DNA of 7,389 nucleotides from DATFPQ01 sp035264765 (GTDB taxonomy: Bacteria > Actinomycetota > Actinomycetes > Actinomycetales > Angustibacteraceae): positions 1 to 7,389 of the forward strand of contig DATFPQ010000249.1 of assembly GCA_035264765.1 (NCBI GenBank), in the 5' to 3' direction. This document shows, one piece after another, positions 5,652 to 7,389 of this stretch; position 1 is the stretch's first letter, and the number at the start of each line of letters is the position of its first letter. The notes under the pieces are model-generated. The model had not been told where the DNA came from. It did no database searches and saw nothing but the letters and a program-made list of their open reading frames with translations. The position numbers and the translations under genes were made by a program.

Positions 5652-7019
5652 ATGGACCCGTCGACGACCGTTCAGACCTCCCGCACCGCGCGCCTTGACG
5701 CGCTGCCGTTCACTCCGGCGCACCGTCGGCTGCTGCTGGGCTCGGGTGCCGGCTGGGCGCTGGACGCGATGGACGTCGGGCTGATCTCGTTCGTGCTGGC
5801 CCAGCTTGCCGTGCAGTGGAAGGTGTCGGCCGCCGAGCTGTCTCTGGTGCCCACGCTCGGGTTCGTCGGCATGGCGGTGGGCGCCGCCGCCGGCGGCCTG
5901 CTGGCCGACCGGCTCGGACGCCGGACCGTCTTCGCGCTCACCCTGCTGGTGTACGGCCTGGCCACGGGCGCCTCCGCGCTCGCCTGGTCGGTCGGCTCCC
6001 TGATCGCGCTACGGCTGATCGTGGGCCTCGGCCTCGGCGCGGAGCTTCCGGTCGCCTCGACGCTGGTGAGCGAGTTCGCGCCGCCGCGCATCCGCGGGCG
6101 CGTCGTCGTGGCGCTGGAGGCCTTCTGGGCGGTGGGCTGGACCCTCGCCGCCCTCATCGGCTTCCTGGTCGTCCCGACGAGTGACAACGGGTGGCGCTGG
6201 GCCCTCGCCATCGGCGCCCTGCCTGCGCTCTACGCGGCCGTGGTCCGGACGCGGCTGCCGGAGTCCGTGCGCTTCCTGGAGTCCCGCGGCCGGCACGAGG
6301 AGGCGGAGGCGGTCGTCCGCGGGTTCGAGCAGTCAGCGGGCCGGTCAACCGTGTCCGCAGGCCGGTCGACCCTGTCCGAGGTTTCGGTGCCGACCGCGCC
6401 GCCCGTGCCGTCGACCGGCCGCGGCCCGGGGGTGGCGGCGCTGTTCGCGGACGGGCTGCGCCAGCGGACGATCGCGGCGTGGGTGGTGTGGCTCGCGGTC
6501 AACTTCTCCTACTACGGAGCCTTCATCTGGCTCCCGACTCTGCTGGTGGCGGCGGGGTACCCGCTCGTGCGCTCCTTCGGGTACACGCTGGTCATCACGC
6601 TCGCCCAGCTGCCCGGCTACGCCGCGTCCGCGGTGCTCGTCGAGCGCTGGGGCCGGCGTCCGACGCTGTCGACCTTCCTGCTCGGCTCGGCCGTGGCCGC
6701 CGCGTTGTTCGCCCGCGCCGACAGCACTGCGTCGGTGCTCGTTGCCGGCATGCTGCTGTCGTTCTTCAACCTCGGTGCCTGGGGCGCGCTCTACGCCGCC
6801 ACCCCGGAGCTGTACCCCACCCGGCTGCGGGGCACCGGCTCCGGCTGGGCCGCCGGGGTGGGCCGGATCGCCTCCGTCGTCGCCCCGCTGTCCGTGCCGC
6901 CGCTGCGTGAGGCGGGCGGCACCGCGCTGCTGTTCGCGGTCTTCGCCGCCGTCTTCGTGGTCGCCGCGCTCGGCTCGCTGCTTCTGCCCGAGCTGCGGGG
7001 CACGGCACTCGACGACTGA
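5652..7019 (+). CDS. MFS transporter, NiaP/YceI-like (metabolite:H+ symporter type)
   Basis: The 455-residue protein has the twelve-helix, two-bundle layout of the major facilitator superfamily, with a central cytoplasmic loop at about 201-270. Helix 1 carries the acidic pair in WALDAMDVGL (Asp38, Asp41). The loop 2-3 motif is GGLLADRLGRR (81-91), with a second-half counterpart VLVERWGRRPT (328-338). RLIVGLGLGAELPVASTLVS (121-140) followed by RGRVVVALEAFWAVGW closely resembles the Bacillus niacin permease NiaP/YceI group, and PELYPTRLRGTGSGWA (385-400) is the usual helix 10-11 signature. Nicotinate is therefore one possible substrate, but aromatic acids and other organic acids are carried by relatives. 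The ATG at 5652 fits the typical N-terminus; GAGGAG lies only two bases ahead, an unusually short spacing. The central loop has a small internal repeat (6333-6374). The gene is divergent from the cupin gene and runs directly into a DUF488 gene. Confidence 0.9.
   Translation: MDPSTTVQTSRTARLDALPFTPAHRRLLLGSGAGWALDAMDVGLISFVLAQLAVQWKVSAAELSLVPTLGFVGMAVGAAAGGLLADRLGRRTVFALTLLVYGLATGASALAWSVGSLIALRLIVGLGLGAELPVASTLVSEFAPPRIRGRVVVALEAFWAVGWTLAALIGFLVVPTSDNGWRWALAIGALPALYAAVVRTRLPESVRFLESRGRHEEAEAVVRGFEQSAGRSTVSAGRSTLSEVSVPTAPPVPSTGRGPGVAALFADGLRQRTIAAWVVWLAVNFSYYGAFIWLPTLLVAAGYPLVRSFGYTLVITLAQLPGYAASAVLVERWGRRPTLSTFLLGSAVAAALFARADSTASVLVAGMLLSFFNLGAWGALYAATPELYPTRLRGTGSGWAAGVGRIASVVAPLSVPPLREAGGTALLFAVFAAVFVVAALGSLLLPELRGTALDD
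6333..6374 (+). repeat. In-frame 21-bp tandem duplication in the MFS central loop
   Basis: Bases 6333-6353 and 6354-6374 match at 17 of 21 positions and encode SAGRSTV then SAGRSTL (residues 228-241), followed by SEV. The unit is a multiple of three, so the frame is kept, and it falls in the cytoplasmic loop between helices 6 and 7, where length change is tolerated. Confidence 0.7.
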
Positions 7020-7022
7020 CCC

Positions 7023-7389
7023 TTGCCGGGCGACCTGCTCACGGTGGGCCACGGGCGGCTGGGTGAGGACGAGCTCGCCGACCTGCTCACGGGGGCAGGG
7101 GTGGAGCTGCTGGTGGACATCCGCCGCTTCCCGGGCAGCCGGAGCTTTCCGCACCTCTCCCGGGACGCCCTGGCCGACTGGCTCCCCGCTAGCGGACCGG
7201 CCTACCGCTGGGAGGAGCGGCTCGGCGGGCGCCGCCACCTGCCACGGAACGAGCCCGTCCTGGACACCTGGTGGACCGTCCCGGCCTTCCGGGCGTACGC
7301 CGCGCACACCCGCACGCCGGAGTTCCGCGCGGCGATGGCGGACCTCCTGGACGAGGCGACCCGTCGCACGGTGGCCGTGATGTGCAGCG
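7023..7389 (+). CDS. DUF488 family protein, N-terminal part (runs off the window)
   Basis: The frame after the MFS stop encodes 122 residues of a DUF488 protein of unknown function. Family marks in order are LLTVGHGRL near the N-terminus, VELLVDIRRFPGSRSFPHLS (27-46), the RWEERLGGRRHLP block, a WWTVPAFRAYAAHTRTPEFRAAM helix region, and VAVMCS at the edge, where the conserved Cys of the family's MCxE-like motif appears. The rest of the gene lies beyond the window. The start is taken as TTG at 7023 because the MFS stop (7017-7019) is in the same frame and the TVGH strand follows within seven residues; CTG 7035 is the only other nearby choice. There is no clear ribosome site, so translation probably depends on ribosomes finishing the MFS gene. 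Only three bases separate the two genes, which implies one transcript, though no functional link is evident. Confidence 0.85.
   Translation, partial: MPGDLLTVGHGRLGEDELADLLTGAGVELLVDIRRFPGSRSFPHLSRDALADWLPASGPAYRWEERLGGRRHLPRNEPVLDTWWTVPAFRAYAAHTRTPEFRAAMADLLDEATRRTVAVMCS

Noticed and set aside
7031..7092. Direct repeat CGACCTGCTCACGG, copies 48 bases apart
   Set aside because: Both copies encode Asp-Leu-Leu-Thr in the DUF488 gene with common codons; this is most simply coincidence within coding sequence.
6181..7380. 399-codon plus-strand open frame across the MFS and DUF488 genes
   Set aside because: It is out of frame with both recognised proteins and is a Cys/Arg/Ser-rich shadow.
1..7389. 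CRISPR array, tRNA, rRNA, insertion sequence, phage or plasmid signals
   Set aside because: None seen: no regularly spaced repeats, no cloverleaf-like sequence, no transposase or integrase motifs, and no terminal inverted repeats.

Overview
The window is very GC-rich, with coding sequence whose third codon positions are almost all G or C, GTG and TTG starts, and a DUF222/13E12-type gene. Together these point to a high-GC actinobacterium; genus cannot be set from the sequence alone. It looks like chromosomal DNA: there is no insertion sequence, integrase, tRNA, rRNA or CRISPR array.

Layout. At the left edge (1-516, minus) lies the N-terminal part of a DUF222 (13E12-repeat, HNH-endonuclease-type) protein, with an apparent one-base frameshift close to the window edge. 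A 328-base gap (517-844) separates it from the next gene, read the other way; the gap holds a DnaA-box-like 9-mer, a perfect 17-base palindromic site and a short 17-base-period tandem repeat. Next (845-2659, plus) is a secreted alpha/beta hydrolase of the TAP-like (tripeptidyl aminopeptidase-like) family, closed by a strong GC hairpin (2672-2710). Then comes a tight plus-strand pair: a small ECF-like sigma factor (2828-3331) whose stop overlaps by ATGA the start of an O6-methylguanine-DNA methyltransferase (3328-3936). A ten-helix EamA/RhtA-type exporter (3986-4906) follows, its start enclosed by a long inverted repeat.

On the minus strand, convergent with the exporter, is a single-domain cupin (4938-5426). 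It appears to be translationally coupled to an unrecognised 33-residue ORF (5423-5524). Divergent from these is an MFS transporter resembling the NiaP/YceI group (5652-7019), followed three bases after its stop, in the same frame, by the N-terminal part of a DUF488 protein (7023 to the window end).

Functionally, most genes are ordinary actinobacterial housekeeping or accessory functions. The part with the most regulatory logic is the sigma factor-methyltransferase pair. No zinc-type anti-sigma gene lies next to the sigma gene, and the coupled partner is a protein whose active cysteine is itself an alkylation sensor in the Ada paradigm. The small ORF in front of the cupin and the MFS/DUF488 junction are the other places worth a second look. 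No clearly new multi-gene system could be demonstrated.
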